The position numbers were made by a program, and so were the translations under genes. DNA of 46,000 nt, taken from Chara braunii. Lineage: Eukaryota > Streptophyta > Charophyceae > Charales > Characeae. This document shows, piece after piece, positions 19,960 to 29,129 of the stretch. Under the pieces are notes generated by a model. That model did not search any database. It worked only from the letters and a program-made list of their open reading frames with translations, and had not been told where the DNA came from. The stretch lies in the NCBI GenBank assembly GCA_003427395.1, contig BFEA01000077.1, positions 1,241,419 through 1,287,418 on the forward strand, given 5' to 3'. How positions within the stretch are numbered: position 1 is the first letter of the stretch; each line of letters begins with the position of its first letter.

Positions 19960-20048
19960 GGAGCCCCGACCGACCCTCCCGTGGGTGACAGACGCGGCGC
20001 GAGGCATAGGGTTCGGACGGCGTGCTGGCAGAACCCTTCTACCGGTCG
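19960..20048 (+). repeat. LTR-end remnant, 3' side of element 1
   Basis: Matches 4383-4474 as described there and diverges directly after CTACCGGTC, where the upstream copy enters its primer site. This is the expected 3' end of the downstream LTR. Only about 90 bases match, so the rest of this LTR is either lost, replaced or too diverged to see. Confidence 0.6.
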
Positions 20049-20248
20049 ACACCGTGTAGGAGGGCGGAAGGGAGAGAGGAGGTCAGTACCGACCTGGGTC
20101 GCTCCTCGAAGCTCAGAGCCCACTTTCTATCCTTGGCCGCCAGTTACCCGCCCATACCCGACAATACCTCATTTCCCATTTTTTGTTTTCCCGCCATTTT
20201 TCCAGTTATCTTCTGTCTCAGACTCCTTGGTCAATCAATTGTATAATT
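20049..20248. other. Flank between element 1 and a SINE-like copy
   Basis: Nothing recognised. Pyrimidine-rich from 20165 on. Confidence 0.4.
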
Positions 20249-20393
20249 GGACGCTGGACCCGGTTTCCAGCGGGGGCTGCTCCCCCCCAATAGCCTGGAG
20301 AACCCAGCGGAGGGGTACTAGGTGGGGATGCTCTTATTACCTCTCTTGATACCTTGATCTTGGAGTTTCCCAAAAAAAAAAACAAAAAAAAAG
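20249..20393 (+). repeat. SINE-like copy with A-rich tail
   Basis: Starts GGACGCTGGACCCGG, continues GGCTGCTCCCCCCCAATAG, has GATGCTCTTATTACCTCTC in the body and ends in A-rich sequence at 20373-20393. Head, body and tail match the order in the copies at 37137 and 37296. Confidence 0.75.
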
Positions 20394-20423
20394 GGGAGAT
20401 CCTGGAGCGTTGAGGGCCTTGAG

Positions 20424-20427
<4 letters not shown>

Positions 20428-20485
<58 letters not shown>

Positions 20486-20590
20486 CTTTTACATCCAGGG
20501 TGTTGTAGAGGCCAGTCACTGAATGCACAGTGATCACCTGGAGCTGTGAGTCATGGGTGTCCTGGAATATGAGACCACCTCCCATCCCTT
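20428..20590 (-). repeat. Retroposed sequence with 58-base poly-A tail, minus strand
   Basis: A pure T run of 58 bases (20428-20485) is followed by non-repetitive sequence that on the minus strand would end ...CCCTGGATGTAAAAG and then poly-A. This is the form of an inserted SINE or processed transcript. The source is unknown and its 5' limit is a guess. Confidence 0.5.
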
Positions 20591-21521
20591 CCTCACGTCA
20601 ATACTCCTGGCACACCCCCTATCTCTGTGACGCACCGGCTTCCGGACCTGCGCCATCTTCCACCCCCCCCCCCCGCTCCTCTTTTTTGAATTTTGGCGTT
20701 CTTGCAAACAGGCCGACGGGGCCTCTTTTTGTATGAATTAATGTACATTGTTCGTAATCAGGGAGGCCCGTCCTTATCAGGACCTTCGTCAATTTTTTGG
20801 ATCGGTTTTTGGAATTTCATCCTCTCGCAATTCGGGAAATACATGGGAATTATGCGCGCCTTAGCAAGCACGCTAGGAATTTGGCTCGACGGTTAAGAAT
20901 TCCGGAACAAGCAGGACCCGACGTGTCCTTTTTACACATGAATGATCACAGCTTCGTATCAGAAAATTCTGGGAATTCTTGTGTGAATCTGAATAGACGT
21001 AGGACTCTTTCCTGCGTTCACTCTACGCGCGGAACTGGTGTTTTTCAATTTTGAATTAGCGTAGGATTCTGAACGAGCTATAACTGTTTCGGTGCCCTTT
21101 TTGCTTTTCGTTTCAGTGCCATGCATGCGAGCTCTTCAACGATCTCTTCTCCGCGCTCACACTCTATCTCTCTCTCTGTCTTTCTGTAACCGTTTTTCCA
21201 TCTCTGCTTTGCCCCGCACGCCTTCTTTTTCTATCTTGATCGTCTGGATCTTGGTTCCATTTCGTGATATCCTTCGCGCTCTTCCTCTCCCCGCTCTAAT
21301 CCCTGCGCTGGAATACTCTGTCGACTCCCTCCTTCTCCTGTCTAGCCAAGGAGATGCACGGTGTAAGAAGGAAATTCCTGATACACGACGATTCTGATTG
21401 GCTACTACCCGGGACCCGAAGGATCAACATGGCTTTCGTCAGGCGATTATCCCTAAACCTTCCCCTACACCTCCTTACCTCAGTCGTAACCCTTCCTAGC
21501 ATCTACCTCCTTTTCCGCAAC

Positions 21522-21528
21522 TATAAAT
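21522..21528 (+). promoter_or_regulatory. TATA box of the 5' LTR
   Basis: CTATAAATTTCGCAAGCGC here corresponds to CTATAAATTCCGCAAGCGC in the downstream LTR. Conservation of TATAAAT and its 3' flank in otherwise diverged LTRs supports a core promoter. Transcription would start about 25-35 bases downstream, near 21550, placing the LTR frame on the transcript. Confidence 0.6.
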
Positions 21529-22169
21529 TTCGCAAGCGCTCTAGAAAATCTCTCTCTCAACTCGTTAGCCAACTTCCGGGAAGCAGTGGCTAGGTGTTAC
21601 GTGTGAAGGAGTGAGCCGAAAAGTCCTGACGAGCTGACTGTGGTCTTGACGGTTGTGTGCTGGATCGCCTGACGATTTGTGGGATCCAGGCAAGACCGTG
21701 CAGAGACCAAGTCGGCGGGGTGGCGATCGCTATGGTGGATTAACACGTGACGGTCGGGATCGTTAGTGCTTGTGAGAGGTTCAAGTCGGAAGTTGAGTGA
21801 ATGCATAGTCTGGGACCACGGTGGAATCTTATGGTGGAAGCGCCTCTTTTTGTCCCAAAAATTTGTATCTTCGAGTGTGAGTTCTGATCACTCGGCTTCT
21901 AAGCCGGAATTTCCCTTGACAAGATCGCCAGACATTCTGTGATTGCTTTCTACTCTTTCCTCCCCTCCGATCTGTGTTTTTTATCCCTCACTCTCTCCTT
22001 CTGTTTTGTTTTGTTATAATGGTAACCTTGCTTCTCTCACTCTGATGTGTGCATGCAGTGGGTCGTATTAGAGAACTGTTGTAGCATGACTGGGATGATG
22101 ATTGGCTGCTTAGAGTGTCGAACGAGGGATGTATGATTAGGAAAGACTTTTGTGCTTGCTTTTGTTGTC

Positions 22170-22675
22170 ATGTGGACTGACGGCCCCAACCCGACGGTGC
22201 GCCACCTTCCCGTACCCCCGCCGCGCCCTTCCCGTTCAACGAGGAAAAGACACGTGTATGCGAGTGGGACGTATGAGAAGTCGTCACTAAGATCGACGGG
22301 CGCTACTACTTCCCTCCCGAAACCCGGTGTTCTGGATTCGTCGGTGCGGGTTTTGTTATTGTTGATACACATTTTCCGCCCTATTTGTTCTTGTTGTCAT
22401 TTAACGAGTTGATCGTCATCCCGTGGACGGCAGTAGAGCCGCATTGGCCTAACACTCTATGCAGCGATTGCCGCCGCTTCGAGCGTTACCGAGCCAAGAG
22501 TTCCCACTACCGCACACGTAGCGAGGACGAGCATAAGGAGAGGGCTACTCGATTGAAACCCTCCACATCGCACTCGGAGTTGTGTAACGAGCACCGACGA
22601 GACCTCATCCGTAAACGGGATACTACGTGTGTACCCGCCCCCTTTTACATGAAACGAAGGGCGACGACTCGCTGA
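22170..22675 (+). pseudogene. LTR-encoded open frame, 5' LTR copy (unknown function)
   Basis: From ATG 22170 (MWTDG) a frame runs into a Pro-rich stretch. After a small shift near 22215-22240 it continues as NEEKTRVCEWDV, a TGA at 22274-22276, then 132 open codons to TGA 22673-22675. Blocks shared with the downstream LTR are RYYFPP, GFVI(V/I)DTHFPPY, FNELIVIPWTAV, a PHWP..TLC..C pair and RSEDEHKERATRL. The C-terminus is Arg/Lys-rich with further Cys. Protein conservation across two diverged LTRs implies past coding use. It sits in the putative R/U5 leader, before the primer site, so it would be the first frame on the element RNA. I recognise no family. Confidence 0.6.
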
Positions 22676-22930
22676 AAAGTTAAGCGATACTTTTTGGATT
22701 GAATTTCCCATAACCGCGAGCCCCGCGCGCGCCTTTCTCTCCCCAGAAACCCGCGCAGAAGCGGACCTCCTTCTTACTAAGGTAGGACCAACACGGGGGA
22801 TTTCAGTTCTGTTTGTATCCCCACACTCAATTTTTCCAAAAATCCTTCACACACCCTATCTTTGTTGTTCACCTCGAGCCTTTCTGAGAACAAAAATACT
22901 CCGATGGGGAGGCAGCGCAGGGCATGAGAT

Positions 22931-22945
22931 TGGTATCGGAGACGA
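22931..22945 (+). promoter_or_regulatory. Primer-binding site resembling initiator tRNA-Met complement
   Basis: TGGTATCGGAG differs by one base from TGGTATCAGAG, the complement of the 3' end of plant initiator tRNA-Met, and lies directly after the region shared by both LTRs. The sequence beyond 11 bases does not match well. Confidence 0.65.
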
Positions 22946-22976
22946 CACGTGTCGGTTCTGACATCAGTAAGACGAG

Positions 22977-24281
22977 TTGGCGAGAGGAAGATCAGCCAAC
23001 AGATCTAATCGTCTGAGTCCTCCCGTCACACGACAAAGGTCCGCAGAAACGCGACCAGAGATGCCCATGGTCGATGCTAATAGAGCAGCTCCTCGGGTGA
23101 TGGTGAGCATCCCCCCCACCTTCCCATTTTATCCCAAGATTCCCAACCATACCCATCCCGAGACATGGCTCGAAGCCGTGCAAGCTCAGGCATATGGCGC
23201 TAAGGATCTTCCTCGTGTCATCACCCTGCTTCTCCGAAACACCACTCATAACTGGTTTAGGAGGCATAGGTGGGTAGATTGGGATACACTAGCAAAATTC
23301 GATGAAGTCAATAAGGATGTTGCATGGTTTGTGCTAAAAACCCGCCCATAGGAACCCGAAGAGTTGCTACCCGACTTTGTGGATCAGTTTCAATCGCGTT
23401 AGATAAATCAGGGCGGGAAGAAAACGCTGCTCGAGACTTATTCCGTAATCCATTACTGGAAACGAAACTGCAGAAAAAGGTTCCTCCAAAGACGAACCAG
23501 CTACCTATCATTATTGCTAAAGCACTTGAACTAGACTTACTTGATACGCGCAAACACATTAGTTTTGGGGATGAAGACATCTCAGACACGATACAAGATG
23601 CTTAGATGTGGCCGCTAAACGGCGCTCGTGGCTTAGAGCGGTGGGGCGATTTTACCCTTGCCCTGATCGCGACTATCAGGACGAACCCTCCCCGCATCCC
23701 TCTCCTCATCTCCTGTCTTTTGTCCCTCCCCTTCCTCCCAAGATTACACCTGTGAATACCGTCATGCCTCAGGCTGCTGCGCCAGTACCTATCACTAACA
23801 TGCATCTAGCCCAAATGATTCATACCGCCACGACTAAACAATCTGAGTGGATGAACAATCTGATTCAAATGCAGACTTCCCAGATGATCGATTGGAACAA
23901 ATCATGACGAAACTGATAAAGGCTAACTCGAGTTCTCTGCGTCCCGCTCCTCCTTCGTATCCCCTGCTGACTGCTCCTCTCGCCCCCGGCCAAGTGTCTT
24001 TCGCCCCGTATCATGTGGCCAATCCAGTAGGAAGGGTTGAATGCTACAACTTTAAACAACCCGAACACTTTGCACGAGACTGCCCCCTGCCAAGGCGTAA
24101 CCAACCCCCGCTAGCAGCCGCACCTGTCGCCTTGAACCAAGGCCGGGTAGCGACACTGCTAGAAACAACAAGAGAGAGGGAGCCTGATTCTTTCTCTACA
24201 AAACCATCTTCTGCGCCTGAACTCATCGCGTCCACTTCGGGATCATCTTCCGAAGTGGCCGATGTCGTCGATTGGACCTGA
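22977..24281 (+). pseudogene. gag: Element 2 gag, decayed
   Basis: The first frame (from 22977) has a basic Ser/Arg start, then a capsid start with PETWLEAVQAQAYGAKDLPR and NTTHNWFRRHRW. A TAG at 23349 follows, then EPEELLPDFVDQFQS in the same frame. Capsid sequence resumes in another frame near 23395 (LDKSGREENAARDLF). A linker with QSEWMNNLIQMQ follows (about 23840-23905). From 23847 another frame gives a zinc knuckle CYNFKQPEHFARDC (about 24040-24082) in which the second Cys ligand is Phe. It ends at TGA 24279-24281 in an acidic segment. The layout is standard Ty3 gag. At least three frame changes and a broken knuckle show it is dead. Confidence 0.7.
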
Positions 24282-24384
24282 CAGAGACGAACTCGAATGG
24301 GTTGACCGGGGATCAGAGCTCGGTCCTCAGTTTCGAACAGGAGAGATCAACGTTCTTCAAACGCTCAAACGCTTGGATATCTGA

Positions 24385-25374
24385 GTGCCTTTCCCGGTGG
24401 GTCATTTGCAAACCATATCAGAGGCAGCGAATCACAAGTTTTTTCAGCAGTGCCAAAAAAGTCAGAAACGATTCACGTACCAACGTGTTCAGAGGATGCT
24501 GAAGAAAAAAAAGGATGGCGAAGCAGAAGTAGATTCTCTTTCATTGGAACTGATACTCACTGTAAATGTGTCCGAGGCGCCTGAAACTGCTCGGGTCGCT
24601 ACCATTTCGTATGCAGAGAAGGATCACTTCATCTGTGTTCGATATGTTCTATGGAAAAGTGCAGAATGTGACTGTAAGGTATGGGGTAAACTGTTCAATG
24701 CTCTCGTTGATACCGGATCGTCTGTTGTGGCGATCTCCTTGAAAACCATTCGAAAAACTGGATGATTGAATTCGATCCTCCCCTTGTCTGGGAAAGTCAA
24801 CTACGTCTCTGTCGACGAAGAAATCATGAATATAGTCAGAATCATCGAAAATGTATCCGTCAAGGTAGGACGAGTACATGTCCTAGTTAATGCGTTAGTC
24901 ATCGATGTGTAGTCGTACTCGGTACTGTTGGGATTACCTTGGGCGATGGTTGTGGGTGCGCGGATAAATTTCGACTCCAAACAACTTATTCTTACACACA
25001 ATGGAGGAAAGCCTTAGACAGTTCTGCTACGATTTTCCACTCGATCACCAAGAAAGAATCCTAGTCTGATCCGAATAGGAATGATCCAAGTCTGGAGCCT
25101 GGAAGATTCGTTCGAAAGCGGTGACGAGGACCGACAACTTTCAGATGATGATGACTATGACGAACGAGAATATGATGAGTTGTTAAATTACATGCCTACT
25201 AAGAAGGAATGGAGCCGGTTGGTCGAGTTGTTCGATCACGAGGCTAAAGAAGAATTCCGGATAATCCCGACTACCGCACGGACATTTGCTCTAAACGCAG
25301 AGAGCAACGAGCTTAGCCCTGCTCCGCCTGCGTCCCTTCCTGCGCCAACTGAAACACAGATTCCAGCAACCTGA
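24385..25374 (+). pseudogene. pol: Element 2 retropepsin-type protease and linker
   Basis: One reading frame carries the protease. GKLFNALVDTGSSVVAIS (about 24685-24738) has an intact DTG active site and SVLLGLPWAMVVGA (about 24918-24960) is the second conserved strand. Stops at 24763 (TGA), 24910 (TAG) and 25015 (TAG) interrupt the frame. It continues open from 25081 to TGA 25372 as an acidic linker (ESGDEDRQLSDDDDYDERE) with a Pro-rich end. The protease would process gag-pol in particles. Confidence 0.7.
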
Positions 25375-25553
25375 GCAACGTCCTTCCTGGGAGAACCTAT
25401 CTTGCAGATTTCAGATATGGCTGACCTCTTGGAACCCCCTTGAACCTTGTACGAGGGCACACTTTCATTATGAGAAAGATATCAACAAATTGATTAGTAC
25501 CTAGATTTTTTCGTCTCCCCACCCAGACCATTGCTCACACAACACAAGGTGTC

Positions 25554-26793
25554 GTGATCGTGCTAATTAGGCAAGAGGCCGAAGCTCCGATCAATGATGT
25601 TCCCAATCTAATGCAGGAAAAGGTTGAGCTAACTGGGTTGGAAGTCGCAGCAAGCACCACTGACCCCGAGACCGATGCCGAAACTAAGGAAACTGAAATG
25701 ATCAGCCCGCCCGAGTCACAAATGCTTGCTACCGTTTTTTCGGTCCGAACCAGCAACTCCATGTTCTCCAGCATAGATGGCAAACGACCAATGAGACCAG
25801 ATCGGATCGACATACGACTTGACATTTTTGAACGACCAGCGATCACCTTACCCGGTCACGTTTCCAAAGAAATTCGCAAGTCATTGATTGATGTATTGCA
25901 TGGATATGCTGAGGTATTGAGCGCACACGATAACGATATTGGGTTGTCAAACATGATTGAACACGCGATCCTCACATGAGGTCATCCACTGATTAGCTGC
26001 GCTCCCTATCGGTACTCTCCGACATAACGACTGGCCGCGTTTCAAAGAGTAAAGGAGTTTGAAGCTAATGAATGGATTGAACCCGCCATCGAACCATGGT
26101 CGTTTCCTGTGGTGATTGTGTCAAAAAGGCGGGAGGGATTCGTATATGTATTGATTATTGAAAGTTAAATGGTATCACGATTAAGGACGCGTATCCCCTT
26201 CCCCCGATTGATGAGTTGTTGGATGCTATTGGTGGTGCTCGATTATTAAGTAAGTTTGATGTTCGCCATGGATTCCACCACCTCCTTGTTCGAAAAGAGG
26301 ATACCCGAAGACGGCCTTCATTCTTTTCGAGAAGACTTGGCAATGGATTCGATTCCCAATGGGAATTTGCAATGTTCCAGCCACATTTTAGCGAGCGATG
26401 AATATGGTCTTCCAAAACTTCGTGCGAAAAACGCGGCTGACACAAAGCATTACTAATTATTGTGTGATTGTATATATGGATGATATTCTGCCATTCTGGT
26501 ATATTTGAGTTCCTACGAAGGACACATGCAATACATTGAATGGACATTGCACACACTGAAGGACGCTAGATTCAAGGTGGCCCTTGAGAAATGTCAGTTT
26601 TTTTCTCACAAAGATCTCCTTTCTCGGCCACGTGGTTATGGACAAAGGGTTGCAGCCGGAACCGCAGAAAGTAGAAGCCATGAAAGACGCACCGGTGCCG
26701 ACGTCAGTAACACAAGTACGCGCCTTTTTGGGACTGACATCGTACTATCGGAGGTTTATCAAGCGATCGTGGGACCACTCACAAACTTGTTGA
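25554..26793 (+). pseudogene. pol: Element 2 reverse transcriptase, several frameshifts
   Basis: Lead-in: LHGYAEVLSAHDNDIGLSN then MIEHAIL (about 25893-25976). Fingers and palm: GIRICIDY then TGA where Arg is expected, KLNGITIKDAYPLPPIDELL, then LLSKFDVRHGFHHL with the first catalytic Asp. PKTAFILFEKTWQWIRFPMG and CNVPATF follow in another frame, ending in TAG where Gln is expected. YMDDIL with the catalytic Asp pair is at about 26474-26491. The thumb HVVMDKGLQPEPQKVEAMKD, VRAFLGLTSYYRRFIK (about 26630-26765) is in a third frame. The complete motif series is present, but at least four frame changes separate the parts. Flanking 25375-25553 carries no clear motif. Confidence 0.8.
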
Positions 26794-26795
26794 AA

Positions 26796-27263
26796 AAATA
26801 TCGACCGTTGATTTGGACCCCGCAGTGCGATCAAGCCTTTAGAGAACTTAAGGCGACTCTGATCCCGACCACGGTTCTCATAAGACCGGACCCGGACAAA
26901 CCTTTTGTTCTCATCACCGATTGGCAGCCCGAGGTGATCTCAGCGATCTTGGCCTAGGTGGGACCTGACGGCCCGGAACACGTGGTGGAATATGCGTCTA
27001 AATCGGTACCTTCCTCCACGCGGAACTACTCCGCTCCAACGGGAGAATGCTACGCGGCCTTGTGGGGAATCAGTCACTTTCGAGCTTATCTATATGGTCG
27101 AAAGTTCACATTGGTGACCGATCATGAACCACTGTTGGCTCTGAAGAAGTCCAAGGATTACTCGGGCATGATCGGACGATGGACTACCACGTTGCAGAGC
27201 ATGGATTTTGACATTCGTCATCGGAAACACGAGAAACACGGCAACGCTGACGGGCTGACATGA
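26796..27263 (+). pseudogene. pol: Element 2 RNase H
   Basis: One frame contains LIWTPQCDQAFRELKATL, then FVLITDWQPEVISAILA with the first Asp, a TAG at 26955-26957 in place of an expected Gln codon, then VEYASKSVPSSTRNYSAPTG, ECYAALWGISHFRAYL with the Glu, FTLVTDHEPLLAL with an Asp, and NADGLT with the last Asp. A TGA at 27261-27263 follows, where Arg is likely in the ancestor. RNase H removes the RNA template strand during reverse transcription. Apart from the two stops this is the best kept part of pol. Confidence 0.8.
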
Positions 27264-27366
27264 TTGCATCGTCCTGACAAGGTACCCAGGAGTGAGGAAG
27301 TGACGCCGTGGCACAATCCAGAGCCAAAGTGCGAGCCCCAGTACAGTAAAGTGGAGATCCTTCTGA

Positions 27367-27876
27367 AAGATTGAGTGGACACGTGCTCTCTTCTCTCTCC
27401 CTTTCTCTCTCTCCTTTCCGCGGGACAATGACGACCCCTTTTTCTTCTGCTCCCTCTTTCAACCCCACCGATCCCATCCCCCTCCGCATTCGGAATTTTT
27501 CGCCAACCTTCCGGACAAGTTCTGTTATTTTTGCACGTGTATTTCACAAGTTTATGGGGTAGACCGCTATCCCTTTGAGTCGGGGTTCACTGCCTGGGTA
27601 GAATGTGCCACGCGTGTCAACCATGCGCATGACACGTGCGTTCGATATCTAACGAGTAACAGGGTGTGGAAGTGCCCTCTGTGTCGGACGGACAAGCTTC
27701 CCACGGAAGCTCGATTCGAGGCCGCCAGAACTGATGGCCCTGAATACGACAAAAAATACCGAAGGGCTGAAGTATGGACGGATAAAATATTATTGACTAA
27801 ATTAGCTGGCAAACCATTGGACCATCTCACTAAGCATGACAGGTGTCAGGCCACCGAGAGGTCCCGAGATTACTGA
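27367..27876 (+). pseudogene. PHD-type zinc finger between RNase H and integrase
   Basis: This frame is open from 27367 to TGA 27874-27876. Zinc ligands: CYFC at 27523-27534, C at 27604, Arg at 27613 where a fourth Cys is expected, H at 27628, C at 27637, and CPLC at 27673-27684, preceded by Trp two residues before its first Cys (VWKCPLC). Spacing is C-x2-C-x23-C-x2-R-x4-H-x2-C-x11-C-x2-C. The C4HC3 order and the Trp are the hallmarks of PHD fingers, which bind histone tails. RING fingers have a different ligand order and lack that Trp. After the finger the same frame runs on (KLAGKPLDHLTKHDR) toward the integrase zinc domain. A pyrimidine-rich stretch at 27385-27415 joins it to RNase H out of frame. 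A role in targeting integration to chromatin is inference. The Cys-to-Arg change would weaken zinc binding in this copy. Confidence 0.65.
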
Positions 27877-28721
27877 TGGATCAACGGTCATTTGGAACAT
27901 GAAGAACAGACGGATCGGGATTATGGTTGACGGTTCCTCACCCGTTTCAGCGATATGACTGAACCAAATCGGCGCACGAGGAGCAGGCCGCTCATTTTGC
28001 GGTACGTGTCACTTAAGTGACCATCGATCAAAATCGATGGTTCTGGTCTAATATTCACGATGACGTGAGGCACGTGGTTGCTAACTGTCTAGTCTGTGCT
28101 GCCGATCGTGCGCCCCTTCATGGGCCAAACACGATAGTCCTGATGGAGGTAGAACGTCCTTTCCAGCGATTCAGTATGGACACGACAGATATTGACGTGC
28201 CACCTGGCCCCAACCGTTGTGAGTACTCGATTTTCTTGGTGTTGATCGACCATTTCTCGAAGTACATCGAAGTTTACCCCTGTAAGACACGTAAGGCCTC
28301 AGGGATAGCTACGTACATCGACCGATTCCTCAATACCCATCTAGATACAAAAGAGATTCTAACCAACAATGGGTTTAAATTCAAAGCCAAGGTAGAGGAA
28401 TTATTGATGCGTTGTGGCGTTACTCTCCGACACACTGCTCCCCATGTCTCTCAGTCTAACGGATTAGCCAAGAATGCGAACCGCATGATCAAGACCTCTC
28501 TTCGCAGGAACTTAGCGGCCAATGACACGCGTCCTTGGCCCGAGATAGTGTATCAAATCATTGAGATCCATCGAGCGACCCCTCATGAGTCCACTGGATT
28601 CACCCCCTTTCAGCTGCGAACAAATAGTATCCCATGTGTCGACAATCGGAGTGCCTCGAAAACTGCCGAAAAAGGGGGAAGGGACACGCTGCCGGCCCTG
28701 AAGGCCAAGGCCCAAGGCTAA
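27877..28721 (+). pseudogene. pol: Element 2 integrase, catalytic residues lost
   Basis: N-terminal zinc domain: AHEEQAAHFAVRVT (about 27974-28015), a TAA, then RWFWSNIHDDVRHVVANC with CLVC. The core is open from 28017 to TAA 28719-28721: FSMDTTDIDVPPG (first Asp), FLVLIDHFSKYIEVYP, then ILTNNG where ILTDNG is usual (Asn codon at 28365), then NGLAKNANR where a Glu is usual (Lys codon at 28470), then PWPEIVYQIIEIHRATPHES. Both changes fit single G-to-A transitions. No GPY/F module is seen after ALKAKAQG. The core is 234 codons without a stop, yet catalytically dead. Confidence 0.8.
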
Positions 28722-29126
28722 ACGGTGTCGGTGCGAATACCCTTACAAGGGTATCCGCCTTGGTTTTCTTTGCAAACGACATAACATAGGTTTGATTTAA
28801 AGTTTAAGTATTCCACGCGAGGCGCGGCTGCGTCTGTAGTTTCCGTTGACTGAGTGGCTGACTAGAACAGAGAGTGTGTGGGCACGCAGGCTTAAGGCAC
28901 GCGTGATCTGTTTTCCCTTTGATGACTGTGAAAACCGGCGTGATCGCCGACCAGTTTTTATTCCTGATTAAACTGAGATTAAAAATATTTTTTGCTTTTT
29001 TGGTGCGCTTGCCTGTGACCTGTGCGTACGCACGGAGGACGACATCAACAACACCATGATTTTTAAGAATGTTTCGGTAGGTCTGCACGTCGCGCAGTAT
29101 TGTTTTACTTAGGTTTCCGTCGAAGC
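28722..29126 (+). other. Spacer after element 2 pol
   Basis: No gene recognised. Mixed composition with AT-rich sequence at 28960-29000. Confidence 0.5.
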
Positions 29127-29129
29127 TAG

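Larger units (their letters stand above)
4383..20048 (+). mobile_element. Element 1: decayed Ty3/Gypsy-type LTR retrotransposon, tRNA-Asp primed
   Basis: The order is LTR end, primer-binding site, leader, extra open frames, gag with a zinc-knuckle remnant, aspartic protease, RT, RNase H, integrase with GPY/F module, 3' non-coding DNA and a matching LTR end. The RT-RNaseH-integrase order is diagnostic of Ty3/Gypsy. The element carries many in-frame stops and a few frameshifts, so it cannot be autonomous. Two features are unusual: about 4.3 kb of additional open frames lie before gag, and a GC-rich tandem array lies in the 3' non-coding part. The outer limits are only as good as the 90-base LTR-end match described separately; the true 5' limit is probably upstream. 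Confidence 0.8.
20626..22930 (+). repeat. 5' LTR of element 2
   Basis: Shared blocks with 33044-35785 begin near TGTGACG (20626) and include GCAATTCGGGAAATAC, the TTCAATTTTGAATT box, GAGCTATAACTGTTTCGGTG, TATAAAT, CTTCCGGGAAGCAGTGGCTA, and about 700 bases up to GCGCAGGGC. The 3' end abuts the primer site at 22931. Its U3 part would be about 20626-21550, and the R/U5 part includes an open frame. A length of 2.3 kb is long for an LTR. Confidence 0.75.

Noticed and set aside
27371-27562. Separate 63-codon frame starting before the PHD finger
   Set aside because: It is the other frame of the same DNA; the Cys/His pattern lies in the neighbouring frame.
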